The notes beneath the pieces are model-generated. The model searched no databases, was not told the DNA's origin, and worked only from the letters and a program-made list of their open reading frames with translations. From Alphaproteobacteria bacterium (GTDB taxonomy: Bacteria; Pseudomonadota; Alphaproteobacteria; Sphingomonadales; Sphingomonadaceae): DNA of 64,000 bases. Positions 52,649-60,781 of the stretch are shown here, in pieces; position 1 is the first letter of the stretch, and the number at the start of each line of letters is the position of its first letter. Position numbers and translations under genes: made by a program. Where the stretch lies: assembly GCA_019232625.1 (NCBI GenBank), contig JAFANP010000014.1:1-64000 (forward strand), written 5' to 3'.

Positions 52649-54373
52649 TCAAGGCTCCGGCGGCTTTTCGTCGGCGGGGTCAGCGGGGGCCCCGGCGCGG
52701 TGACGCTCGTTGCGCAGCCTCGCCACCATCAGCCAGACGGCATAGGCCGACAGAAGGCCGGTGACGGCCATGCTGGCGAGGTGGAACGCCTCGCGACGAT
52801 CGATGCCGTCATCCAAACGGACGTCGAATATGTGCCAGAGAACGGAGCTCACGTAGTAGGACAGGAAAGCCATAGCGATGAAGGAGGCCTCGTGGAGCAG
52901 GCTGCGCTGCTTCTCCGAGACGCTCACCTGGCTTCCGGCCGAATTCTTGAGTGCTTCCGCGGCGCGGTGCAGCTTTTTGAGCACTCCGGCGACGTTCTTC
53001 TGGTAGTCGCTGATCTCGGTGGCGAGGCTGAACGTGGTCAGCAGGCTCAGCCGGCGCATGAGGGCGTCGTAGCGCGTGCCGACCCGATCGATCCTCGCGA
53101 ACAGCTGGTACACGTAGCGGGCCACGAAATCGTCGTATGTCTGCCAGTTCTCGAGCCGCAGGCTACGCAGGTGTGGCACCGTGCGCTTGAACTCGCCGGC
53201 ATAGTAACGCGACTGCTCGATCCGGTAGAGTACACCCGTCTCGTTCGGATTCGCGCGCAGGTCGTTCAGCCGCGTAAGCAGATCCGGCAGTTGCCCGATA
53301 CGGGCGGAGGGACCCAGTCCGAACACTTCGTCGACCCTGCGTCCGAGCTCGCGCAGCTCGCGGCTTACCCGCTTCAGGTCATTCTGCTCGCCATTGTCGT
53401 AATCGAGCAGCGCGGCATGGCGGAACTCCCCGAGCACGTGGAGCCGGCGGACCAGCCGGCCGACCTGGCTCGCCGAGCAGTCGCCGAACAGGAGCATGTG
53501 ACGTACGGGCTCGATCGCGACGCCGGGGCTGCGCTTTCCGAGCTCGGCGACGTAGAGCGCCGCTCCGCCCAGCATCCCGCAGCAGACGGGCTCCCCGGAA
53601 AGCGGCGATTGTCCGGCCTCGTCTAGCCGTCCGGTGGCGATGCGGAGCAGTTCGGCATGCTCGTCGACGAACCGCCGCAGCTCCGGCCGTAGCGCCGGGC
53701 GGGCAATGCGCGCCGTCCGCGGCGTCGCAGCCGCTTCGCACACAGGCAGAACGACCCCCCGGAAGTCGGTCAGCGGTATTCCGGGCTGCTCGCTCTCGCC
53801 CTCGAACCAACGTTGCGCCGTCACCGCCGCATCGATGGGCGAATTGAGGGACCAGAGGCGGTTGTAAAGCCCGTCCAGGGCCGCCTCGACCCGTTGGGCC
53901 GGCCCTGCTCCGCTGCCATCGCCCGGAGCGAGAAGTCCGGTCATGAGCGGGTAGATGTCAGTTGCGCCGGCGCCGATCCGGTCGACTATGTAGGTGATGC
54001 TGCAGATTTCGGTGTAAACGTCGAGCCGGGCGCGGATCCTGAACGGCTTGTGGCGCTGCGGGGTGATCTCGACGACGGCAGTCCGTTCCAGCGTGAACCG
54101 GAGCGGATGCTCGAAGACCTCGCTCGTCGGCTGAATGAAATTGACCTTGGGCGGGGTGCCCGCGGCATAAGCCGAGCGCAGTTCGTTGACGTGGCCAGCA
54201 AAGACCTTGCAGAGGGTTTCCCACCTTTCGTCACGCTCGGGCTTGCTGGGTCCCAGACGCGGGTTCTTGTGGATCGACATTCTGAAAGTGACGTGTCGCG
54301 TCAATGCTGGCGGCACGATGTCTATCGCCGGCCTTTGACTGCTGAAGTCGGTAATACCGACCCGTAGCGCCAT
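52649..54373 (-). CDS. 574-aa protein with C-terminal membrane helices, distant DUF3422 resemblance
   Basis: The N-terminal half is soluble (FTLERTAVVEITPQRHKPF; Cys-rich VCCGMLGGAALYVAELG). The second half is helical: SRYYAGEFKRTVPHLRSLRL, then RLENWQTYDDFVARYVYQLF, a heptad-rich region to about residue 500, and two membrane helices (FIAMAFLSYYVSSVLWHIF and ASMAVTGLLSAYAVWLMVAR). The helical layout (YY-x-RF-x-LR-...-QxYxxF then membrane pair) recalls DUF3422, but identity is too low to be sure. Codon third positions are visibly less GC-biased than in neighbours, so recent acquisition is possible. ATG 54373, after AGGGGACGAGGG, is preferred. Confidence 0.75.
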   Translation of the reverse strand: MALRVGITDFSSQRPAIDIVPPALTRHVTFRMSIHKNPRLGPSKPERDERWETLCKVFAGHVNELRSAYAAGTPPKVNFIQPTSEVFEHPLRFTLERTAVVEITPQRHKPFRIRARLDVYTEICSITYIVDRIGAGATDIYPLMTGLLAPGDGSGAGPAQRVEAALDGLYNRLWSLNSPIDAAVTAQRWFEGESEQPGIPLTDFRGVVLPVCEAAATPRTARIARPALRPELRRFVDEHAELLRIATGRLDEAGQSPLSGEPVCCGMLGGAALYVAELGKRSPGVAIEPVRHMLLFGDCSASQVGRLVRRLHVLGEFRHAALLDYDNGEQNDLKRVSRELRELGRRVDEVFGLGPSARIGQLPDLLTRLNDLRANPNETGVLYRIEQSRYYAGEFKRTVPHLRSLRLENWQTYDDFVARYVYQLFARIDRVGTRYDALMRRLSLLTTFSLATEISDYQKNVAGVLKKLHRAAEALKNSAGSQVSVSEKQRSLLHEASFIAMAFLSYYVSSVLWHIFDVRLDDGIDRREAFHLASMAVTGLLSAYAVWLMVARLRNERHRAGAPADPADEKPPEP

Positions 54374-54484
54374 CCCTCGTCCCCTGCTGCGAAAACGGCA
54401 CAGGAACGGTTTGATCAGCGCTGTCCGCCGGCGCAAGGGAAAAGCATTCGCCCAAGCGTACGAAAACTGGCGACACTGATCTTT

Positions 54485-54532
54485 TACTCTGGGCAGCTCA
54501 GAGCAATCTTCTGCTCTGGCGGCTCAGAGCAG
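54485..54532. repeat. Tandem hairpin repeats at the end of the HAD gene
   Basis: On the minus strand two about 27-bp units, TGCTCTGAGCCGCCAGAG followed by CAGAAGAT and TGCTCTGAGCTGCCCAGAG followed by TAAAAGAT, lie back to back. Each folds as a small hairpin; the first, CTGCTCTG-N6-CAGAGCAG (54511-54532), contains the HAD stop codon. They may end HAD transcription, though there is no U-tract. Confidence 0.6.
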
Positions 54533-55150
54533 TCCGTCTTCGACCAGCCTTCGACGCAGGTCCTCCGCCCCGGTGAACAGGTGGGCGTGCATCCCCACCG
54601 CCCGCGCGCCCTCGACGTTGATGGCGCGGTCGTCGACGAACAGGGCGTCGCGCGGCTTCAGGCCGAAGCGGTCGAGCGCCCGATAGTAGAGGGCGGGGTC
54701 GGGCTTGAGCAGCTTCTCCTCGCCCGAGACGACGATGTCGCGGAAGCGCCGGAAGAAGGCGTCCTCCTTGGCCCGGAACGGCTTCCAGAAGTCGGCGGAG
54801 AAGTTGGTTATGGCGAAGAGCGGAACGCCGCGCGCGTCCAGCGCCTCGACGAGCGCGTGCATGCCGGGGACGGGATCGCTGATCGTCTCGCCGAACCGCT
54901 CGCCCCAGGCCGATATGTAGGCGGCATAATCCGGGAATTTCTCGCTGAGCTCGGCCGCCGCCTCGCCGAAGGGACGGCCGCCGTCGAGGCTGTCGTGCCA
55001 GCCCCACAGGTCGATGTCGTCGATGAAGCGCAGCCGCGCCTCGTCCTCGGGTATCTGGCGGGCGAGGAAGCTCTCCGGGTCCCAGCCGTAGAGCACGTTG
55101 CCGACGTCGAAGACGACGGCGGTCGGCGTTTCGGGACGAGTCTTCGCCAA
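54524..55150 (-). CDS. HAD-superfamily hydrolase (HAD-IA)
   Basis: A 208-aa phosphatase-like protein: motif I VVFDVGNVLYGWD, motif II LFAITNFS, motif III Lys in GEEKLLKPDPALYYRAL, motif IV ALFVDDRAINVEGARAVG. It is closest to YihX/epoxide hydrolase-N-type HAD proteins. The only start upstream of motif I is TTG 55150, which lies inside an intergenic repeat (55131-55245), so the first about seven residues (MAKTRPE) are repeat-encoded. Confidence 0.88.
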   Translation of the reverse strand: MAKTRPETPTAVVFDVGNVLYGWDPESFLARQIPEDEARLRFIDDIDLWGWHDSLDGGRPFGEAAAELSEKFPDYAAYISAWGERFGETISDPVPGMHALVEALDARGVPLFAITNFSADFWKPFRAKEDAFFRRFRDIVVSGEEKLLKPDPALYYRALDRFGLKPRDALFVDDRAINVEGARAVGMHAHLFTGAEDLRRRLVEDGLL

Positions 55151-55245
55151 GCTCAGCCCCTGATCAGCACGAGCGGAAGAGCAGCCTCAACCGCTCATCC
55201 TGAGGAGCCGTTGAGCCAAGTCGGAACCGGCGTCTCGAAGGACAA
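55131..55245. repeat. Intergenic repeat overlapping the HAD start
   Basis: Two arms: CTTCGCCAAGCTCAGCCCCT (from 55142) and CGCTCATCCTGAGGAGCCGT (from 55192) through GCGTCTCGAAGGAC. Both are found, in the opposite order, in the palindromic element at 59258-59364. This is a dispersed sphingomonad intergenic repeat family. Confidence 0.75.
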
Positions 55246-55257
55246 CCGAAAAGGAGA

Positions 55258-55383
55258 TCAGCCCTGGCGCGCCTTGAAGCGGCGGTTGGTCTTGTTGATG
55301 ACGTAGGTGCGGCCCCGGCGGCGGATCACGCGGCAGTCGCGGTGGCGCGACTTCAGGGATTTGAGCGAGTTGCGGATCTTCAT
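55258..55383 (-). CDS. rpmJ: 50S ribosomal protein L36, type B
   Basis: A 41-aa protein, [19 protein letters not shown] and on to [14 protein letters not shown]. It matches the long L36 paralogue with a single Cys, lacking the CxxC...C...H zinc site of the canonical 37-38-aa L36, so it is the zinc-independent form. It stands alone rather than in the spc ribosomal operon, as usual for alphaproteobacterial type B L36. Confidence 0.95.
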   Translation of the reverse strand: MKIRNSLKSLKSRHRDCRVIRRRGRTYVINKTNRRFKARQG

Positions 55384-55476
55384 GGCTCGGGACGCCTGCC
55401 TGTCTCTTCGAAATATCTGCTGGAAAAGCGAGGCGCTCCCCTAGTCGGGCACGTTCGCCAAGTCAAGCAGGCGCCC

Positions 55477-56460
55477 TCAGCCGCCGAAGCCGTCTATGGC
55501 CTCGAAGAGCGTCGAGACGCCCGCCCGCTCCGCCTCGCTCAGCTCCGGCTTCCAGATGTCGAACAGGAGGATGACTCGCAAGGCGTCGGAGGGGTTGCGG
55601 GCCTCGTGCTCGAAGCTGTCGTCGAAGATCAGCAGCTTGCCCTCCTCCCATGCCCGCACCTCGTTGCCCGCGCGCAGCCAGCAGCCGGGCGGCACGACGA
55701 GGGGGAGGTGGCAGATCAGGCGGCTGTTGAGCATGCCGGTATGCGGCGGGATATGCGCCCCGGGCCGGAGCAGCGAGAAGAGCACGGACGGCGTGCGGGC
55801 GCCGATCCGGGTCATCGGCACTTTCGACAGCGCCTCGACGGTGCGCGGGCAGCGCGCCGCATTCTCCTCGACGAGGGCGCCGTCCCTCCAGAGGTAGAAG
55901 GCACCCCAGCTGGGATCGCCGAGCATGCCGTGGAAGTCCTGCGTCGGCCGGTTCCGCTCCGCCTCGACATAGGGCTGGAAGGCGGCCTCGTCGCCGACCA
56001 GCGCCTGCAGCTCGGCGCGGATCGCGGCCGTCTCCGACTCCAGCCGGGGAGCCCAGGGGAATTCCTCCCGCGCGTAGAAAGGCCGCTGCGGCAGGCCGGG
56101 GAAGTAGAAGGCGCTCGGCTGCTGGAGCTGGACCGCCTTGCGCCCGAGGAGGATGTCGACCGCTTCCGTGAAGCGGGGGCCCGCCTCGGTCCGCGCCAGC
56201 ACCCGCTCGAGATGCGCCTCATACTCCTCCGCCGCCTGCCGCAGGAACCGCTGCGCCCTCTCCAGCGGCGGTCGGAACTCGCTCGGAAGCTGCCCCGCCT
56301 CTTGGGCCGCCTTCAGGGCCGCCTGGTAGAAGCTCGCCGCCGCGCGCCGCTCCCCGCGCCGCTCGTGACTCTCCGCCTCGGCGAGGAGCCGGCCGACATG
56401 GGCTTGGACAGGGTCAGGAATCCCGCCGCTCCGCCAGCTTGCGCTCCCAGGCCAAAGCAT
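55477..56460 (-). CDS. Aspartyl/asparaginyl beta-hydroxylase domain protein
   Basis: A 327-aa protein: an N-terminal helical part of about 120 residues (possible TPR-like, ASFYQAALKAAQEAG) and a C-terminal Asp_Arg_Hydrox domain. Iron ligands are the His of PGAHIPPHTGMLNSRLICHL and of FDDSFEHEARN; the Arg that binds 2-oxoglutarate is in ALRVILLFDIW. The overlap of 47 bp with the galE 3' end implies coupling or a later, unrecognised start. Substrate not known. Confidence 0.88.
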   Translation of the reverse strand: MLWPGSASWRSGGIPDPVQAHVGRLLAEAESHERRGERRAAASFYQAALKAAQEAGQLPSEFRPPLERAQRFLRQAAEEYEAHLERVLARTEAGPRFTEAVDILLGRKAVQLQQPSAFYFPGLPQRPFYAREEFPWAPRLESETAAIRAELQALVGDEAAFQPYVEAERNRPTQDFHGMLGDPSWGAFYLWRDGALVEENAARCPRTVEALSKVPMTRIGARTPSVLFSLLRPGAHIPPHTGMLNSRLICHLPLVVPPGCWLRAGNEVRAWEEGKLLIFDDSFEHEARNPSDALRVILLFDIWKPELSEAERAGVSTLFEAIDGFGG

Positions 56461-57427
56461 GGGCGACGATCGTGTCGAGATCGTCGAGCCGGGGCCGCCA
56501 GGGAAGGGTGGCGAGGATCTTGCCGTTGTCCGCGACCAGCGCGTCGGGGTCTCCGGCGCGGCGCGCCTCCATCCGTCGCTCGATCCTGAGGTTGGTCACC
56601 CTGTCGACGGCGTCCAGCACCTCCAGTACCGAGAAGCCGCGCCCGTAGCCGCAGTTCATGATGTGGCTCGAGGCGGGATCGGCGACCAGCGTCTCCAGCG
56701 CGTGGACGTGGGCCGCGGCGAGGTCGCTGACGTGGATATAGTCGCGCACGCCGGTGCCGTCGGGCGTCGCATAGTCAGTCCCGTAGACGGAGACGTGGCC
56801 GCGCTTGCCCACCGCCGCCTCGACCGCGACCTTGATCAGGTGGGTGGCGCCCGCCGTCGACTGTCCCGACCGCCCCTTCGGATCGGCGCCGGCCACGTTG
56901 AAGTAGCGCAGCGCGCAGAAATTGAGCGGGTGGGCGGCGGCGACGTCCGCCAGCATGCGCTCGGTCATCAGCTTGGACCAGCCATAGGGGTTGATCGGCT
57001 GAGTCCGGGTCGTCTCGGTGATCGGCACCTGCTCGGGGATGCCGTAGGTCGCCGCGGTCGAAGAGAAGATGAAGTGGCGCACGCCGCCCTTCACCGCGCT
57101 CTCGATCAGCGAGCGGCTCTTCACCGTGTTGTTCTCATAATATTTGAGCGGGTTCTCGACCGATTCCGGCACCACGACCGATCCCGCGAAATGGATGATC
57201 GCGCCGATGCCGTGCTCGGCGATGAGTTGCGCGACGAGCGCCTGGTCGGCGATATCCCCCTTCGCGAACGCCGCGCCGTCCGGCACAGCCCATTCGAAGC
57301 CGGTGGTGAGGTTGTCGATCACCACCACGCTCCAGCCGTTGTCGAGCAGGGCGAGCACGGCGTGGCTACCGATATAGCCGGCGCCGCCGGTCACGAGCAC
57401 GGCGGGTTTCTGGGACGATTGGGCCAT
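56414..57427 (-). CDS. galE: UDP-glucose 4-epimerase
   Basis: A 337-aa short-chain dehydrogenase family enzyme: NAD-binding GGAGYIGSH, catalytic Ser region FSSTAATYG, YGWSK with the active-site Tyr and Lys, and RYFNVAGADPKGRSGQ, typical of GalE. It interconverts UDP-glucose and UDP-galactose for surface polysaccharides. The start is ATG 57427, on the minus strand, 95 bp from the divergent lipoprotein gene. Confidence 0.95.
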   Translation of the reverse strand: MAQSSQKPAVLVTGGAGYIGSHAVLALLDNGWSVVVIDNLTTGFEWAVPDGAAFAKGDIADQALVAQLIAEHGIGAIIHFAGSVVVPESVENPLKYYENNTVKSRSLIESAVKGGVRHFIFSSTAATYGIPEQVPITETTRTQPINPYGWSKLMTERMLADVAAAHPLNFCALRYFNVAGADPKGRSGQSTAGATHLIKVAVEAAVGKRGHVSVYGTDYATPDGTGVRDYIHVSDLAAAHVHALETLVADPASSHIMNCGYGRGFSVLEVLDAVDRVTNLRIERRMEARRAGDPDALVADNGKILATLPWRPRLDDLDTIVAHALAWERKLAERRDS

Positions 57428-57521
57428 TATACTCCTCGACGGAACCGGACGGGCAGCAAAAGCGCTGACGGATCGTTTCAGACCCTGTACGAACGCGCCC
57501 GCTAGACGAAGAGGTGCCGGA

Positions 57522-58106
57522 ATGAAATCAGCTTTATCGCGGTCCGCGTTGATCCTGCTCGGCAGCGCGCTCGCCGCCTGCTCGACCACCGCCGGGCACG
57601 GCGGGCGCGGGACGGCCGGCGGGGTTGAGGTGGGCCGCTTCCACCTTGGCGAGACCACGATCGCGCGCTCGCAGATCGCGATCGAGCCGTTCGACCGCGC
57701 CGACGCCAACCGCGCCGACTTCCCCGCCTTCGTCTCGGCCGTCGCCGCCGAGCTGACCCGCCTCGGCTGGACGGTCGTTCCTACCAGCCGGCAATCCGAG
57801 CAGATCGCGCTGATCGACGTCGAGCAGGGGAGCCGGGAGGCGATCGCCGCGCTCAGCGCCGCCCGCATCGGCCGCGGCATCGCCGGCGCGCCGCCCGCCG
57901 GAAGCGGCGCGAACGTGACGGCAACCTTGCTCGAGGTGGCCATCCGGCGCCGGTCGGACGGGACCGTCTTCTGGGAAGGGCGGGCGGTCGGCGAAGCCCC
58001 GACCGGGTCGGCCGAGGCGCGGGGCACGGCCGCCGTCGGGCGGCTGGCGAACGCGCTGTTTCGGGACTTCCCCGGGGAGTCGGGCCGCATTATCAGGGTG
58101 AGATGA
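57522..58106 (+). CDS. DUF4136-type lipoprotein
   Basis: A 194-aa protein with a lipoprotein signal (ALILLGSALAAC, lipobox LAAC, then STTAG). The mature domain begins about residue 35 (VEVGRFHLGET) and has the conserved alternating strand pattern of DUF4136 periplasmic lipoproteins (LTRLGWTVVP, NVTATLLEVAIRRRSDGTVFWEG). Function unknown. The stop overlaps the following peptidase gene by 4 bp. Confidence 0.82.
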   Translation: MKSALSRSALILLGSALAACSTTAGHGGRGTAGGVEVGRFHLGETTIARSQIAIEPFDRADANRADFPAFVSAVAAELTRLGWTVVPTSRQSEQIALIDVEQGSREAIAALSAARIGRGIAGAPPAGSGANVTATLLEVAIRRRSDGTVFWEGRAVGEAPTGSAEARGTAAVGRLANALFRDFPGESGRIIRVR

Positions 58107-59239
58107 CCCTCAGCATTACGAGCGCCTTCGATGGCGGCAACATCCGTTCCGTCGCCATCGACGGCAGCCGCGTCGATCTCGAAATCGTCCGCGACAACCA
58201 GTCCGATTTCTACCAGTGGTTCTATTTTCGCCTGACGGGCGCGAAGGGAAAGCCGGTCGAGCTCAGGATCCTGAACTGCGCCGGCGCCGCCTATCCGCTG
58301 GGTTGGGACGATTATCGCGCCTGCCTGTCCTACGACCGGGAGCTCTGGGAAAGGACGGACACGGCCTATGCCGACGGGATCCTCACCATCGCCGTCACGC
58401 CCGCGTCCGACAGCGTCTGGATCGCCTATTTCGCGCCCTACACGATGGAGCGGCATCACGATCTGGTCGCCGAGGCGGCGAGCGCCCCGGGGGTGGACTA
58501 TCGCTCGCTCGGCAAGACCCTCGACGGCCAGGACATGGACTATCTGACCCTCGGCGAGGGTCCGCTGCAGGTCTGGCTCTATGCGAGGCAGCATCCCGGC
58601 GAGACCATGGCCGAATGGTGGATGGAGGGCGCGCTGGAGCGGCTCACCGACGAAGCGGATCCGATCGCGCGCCAGCTGCGCCGCCGCGCCACCTTCCACA
58701 TCGTGCCCAACATGAACCCCGACGGCTCCCGGCGCGGGCATCTGAGGACAAACGCCGTCGGCACCAACCTCAACCGCGAGTGGCACGAGCCGAGCGCGGA
58801 GCGGAGCCCAGAGGTGCTTTGCGTCCGCAACGAGATGGATCGCACCGGCGTGGATTTCGCGATGGACGTCCATGGCGACGAGGCGATCGCCGCAAACTTC
58901 CTCGCCGGCTTCGAGGGCATTCCGAGCTGGAACGAGGCGCAGCAGGCGCTGTTCGACCGCTTCGGCGAGGCGCTGGTGCGTCTCTCCCCGGATTTCCAGA
59001 CGGCCAAGGGGTATGAGATCGCCGCGCCGGGCCAGGCCAACATGTCGATGTCCACCGCCCAGCTCGCCGAGCGCTACGGGGCGGTGTCGATGACTCTGGA
59101 GATGCCGTTCAAGGACAATGCCGATCTGCCGGACGAGCGCTTCGGCTGGTCCCCCGGCCGCTCCCGCCTCCTCGCCCGCGACTGCCTCGCCGCGCTCCAC
59201 GCCATTCTTCCCGCTCTCGAGGCGAGGAAGCGGGGCTGA
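58103..59239 (+). CDS. M14-family zinc carboxypeptidase (cytosolic carboxypeptidase-like)
   Basis: A 378-aa enzyme: an N-terminal beta-sandwich (residues 1-125, QSDFYQWFYFRLTG) followed by the peptidase. Zinc ligands are in RQHPGETMAEWW and FAMDVHGDE; the catalytic Glu is in VSMTLEMPFKD, and NREW is the substrate-Arg region. N-domain plus HPGE is the CCP/Nna1 subfamily, whose eukaryotic members trim glutamates from tubulin; the bacterial substrate is unknown. No signal peptide is visible, so it is likely cytoplasmic despite the overlapping lipoprotein gene. Confidence 0.9.
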   Translation: MTLSITSAFDGGNIRSVAIDGSRVDLEIVRDNQSDFYQWFYFRLTGAKGKPVELRILNCAGAAYPLGWDDYRACLSYDRELWERTDTAYADGILTIAVTPASDSVWIAYFAPYTMERHHDLVAEAASAPGVDYRSLGKTLDGQDMDYLTLGEGPLQVWLYARQHPGETMAEWWMEGALERLTDEADPIARQLRRRATFHIVPNMNPDGSRRGHLRTNAVGTNLNREWHEPSAERSPEVLCVRNEMDRTGVDFAMDVHGDEAIAANFLAGFEGIPSWNEAQQALFDRFGEALVRLSPDFQTAKGYEIAAPGQANMSMSTAQLAERYGAVSMTLEMPFKDNADLPDERFGWSPGRSRLLARDCLAALHAILPALEARKRG

Positions 59240-59257
59240 AAGTTGAACACCTTGCCC

Positions 59258-59364
59258 CGCTCATCCTGAGGAGCCGCTGAGCGAAGTCGAAGCGGCGTCT
59301 CGAAGGGCCGTTGCGTGCTTCGAGACGGGCCTTCGCCAGGCTCAGTCCCTCCTCAGCATGAGCG
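59258..59364. repeat. About 107-bp palindromic intergenic repeat
   Basis: Left arm CGCTCATCCTGAGGAGCCGC through GCGTCTCGAAG, right arm CTTCGAGACGGGCCTTCGCC through CTCAGCATGAGCG. The arms are imperfect inverted repeats of about 47 bp. A related element with the arms reversed is at 55131-55245. It separates the peptidase gene from gpmA. Confidence 0.78.
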
Positions 59365-59392
59365 AAACTTTTTGAATCTGACCGGAGCCGCC

Positions 59393-60079
59393 ATGCCCAC
59401 CCTCGTCCTCGTCCGTCACGGCCAGTCGGCCTGGAACCTCGAGAATCGATTCACCGGCTGGTGGGACGTCGACCTTACCGAGAAGGGCGTGGAGGAGGCG
59501 CGGCTCGCCGGCGAGCTGATGGCGGCGAAGGGGCTGGATTTCGACCTCTGCTTCACCAGCCTCCAGACCCGCGCGATCAAGACCCTGGACCTCGCCTTGG
59601 AGGCGATGGGCCGGCTGTGGCTTCCGGTCGAGAAGGACTGGCGCCTCAACGAGCGCCATTATGGCGGCCTCACCGGGCTGAACAAGGCGGAGACGGCGGC
59701 GAAGCACGGCGACGCTCAGGTCCATGTCTGGCGCCGCTCGTTCGACGTTCCGCCGCCGCCGCTTGAGCCGGGCAGCCCCTACGACCTCTCCGGCGACCGC
59801 CGTTATGCCGGGGTCGAGGTTCCCGCGACCGAGAGCCTCAAGGACACGATCGCAAGGGTGCTCTCTTATTGGGAGAGCCGGATCGCGCCGTCGCTGCGGC
59901 AGGGGCAGAGGGTGGTGATCTCGGCCCACGGCAATTCGCTGAGGGCGCTCGTCAAGCACCTCTCCGCCATTCCCGACGACGAGATCACGGCGCTCGAAAT
60001 CCCGACGGGACAGCCGATCGTCTACGAGCTGGACGGCGACCTCGCCGCAACGGACCGCTATTATCTGAAGGATCTGTAG
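59393..60079 (+). CDS. gpmA: 2,3-bisphosphoglycerate-dependent phosphoglycerate mutase
   Basis: A 228-aa enzyme: [20 protein letters not shown] with the phospho-His, [26 protein letters not shown] and [17 protein letters not shown] with the second His. It is slightly shorter than the E. coli enzyme through loss of C-terminal tail residues, as usual for this group. ATG 59393 is chosen; upstream frame is inside the repeat. Confidence 0.95.
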   Translation: MPTLVLVRHGQSAWNLENRFTGWWDVDLTEKGVEEARLAGELMAAKGLDFDLCFTSLQTRAIKTLDLALEAMGRLWLPVEKDWRLNERHYGGLTGLNKAETAAKHGDAQVHVWRRSFDVPPPPLEPGSPYDLSGDRRYAGVEVPATESLKDTIARVLSYWESRIAPSLRQGQRVVISAHGNSLRALVKHLSAIPDDEITALEIPTGQPIVYELDGDLAATDRYYLKDL

Positions 60080-60089
60080 CGCCCGCCCT

Positions 60090-60110
60090 CCCGTCGCGGC
60101 ACGCGGCGGG
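60090..60110. terminator. Hairpin between gpmA and the GGDEF-like gene
   Basis: CCCGTCGCG-GCA-CGCGGCGGG forms a 9-bp stem with one G-U pair in the 42-bp gap between two converging genes. No T-tract flanks it on either strand, so a terminator role is plausible but not proven. Confidence 0.5.
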
Positions 60111-60121
60111 AAAGGCCGGGA

Positions 60122-60703
60122 TCACCCCTCCGCCTTCACCCGCTGGAGGTTGGCGCGGGCGCGGTTCATCACGTCGTCGGCGCTGTCGCCCGGGAGGATG
60201 CCGGTCGTCGCCGCCACCGCCTTCAGCGGAACCGCGACATGGCCGAGGTCGAGGGGGTTGTCGGCGACGCAGCGGACGAGCCGCTCCGCCGCGTCGATCG
60301 CGCTGTCGAGATCGAGATGGTCGAGGATGAGGCCGAACTCGGCGTCGCCGACCCGAGCGAGCACGTCGGTGGTGCGGATGAGGCCGCAGAGCAGGCGGGC
60401 GACATGGACGAGGGCGGCGTCGGCGGCGAAATGGCCGTGCTCCTCCCTGAGGGCGCCGAGCCCGACCAGCTCCAGGCCGACGACCGCGCCGGGCGTGCCG
60501 TGGCGCTGGGCGAGGCCCGCCACGCGCTCGAGCTCCGCCCGGAAGCGGCGGGCGCCCGGCAGCGGCGTCAGGTCGTCGATCTCGGAATTGCGCTCGAGCT
60601 CGCGGATCCGCTGCTGGGCTTCCTCGAGGGCCGCGCGCAGCAGCGCGTTCTCTTCGGTGGCTTCGACCGGCATGCCGGCGAAATCTGAGCTGTGCTTCGA
60701 CAT
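60122..60703 (-). CDS. Degenerate GGDEF-domain protein
   Basis: A 193-aa protein with a short coiled coil (NALLRAALEEAQQRIRELE) then a GGDEF-fold domain. The usual DxLTGLPNRR is DDLTPLPGARRF and the active-site GGDEF is VGDAEF, so both catalytic motifs are altered and diguanylate cyclase activity is unlikely; an RxxD-like inhibitory site is not obvious. It could bind c-di-GMP or act as a scaffold. It is divergent from purE, with 78 bp between. Confidence 0.85.
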   Translation of the reverse strand: MSKHSSDFAGMPVEATEENALLRAALEEAQQRIRELERNSEIDDLTPLPGARRFRAELERVAGLAQRHGTPGAVVGLELVGLGALREEHGHFAADAALVHVARLLCGLIRTTDVLARVGDAEFGLILDHLDLDSAIDAAERLVRCVADNPLDLGHVAVPLKAVAATTGILPGDSADDVMNRARANLQRVKAEG

Positions 60704-60781
60704 GGCGCCGTCTGTACCGCGGGCGGGTTAACTAAGAACGAAGGTCTGGCCTCGCCGCCGCCGCGCCGATAGAGGGAGGCG

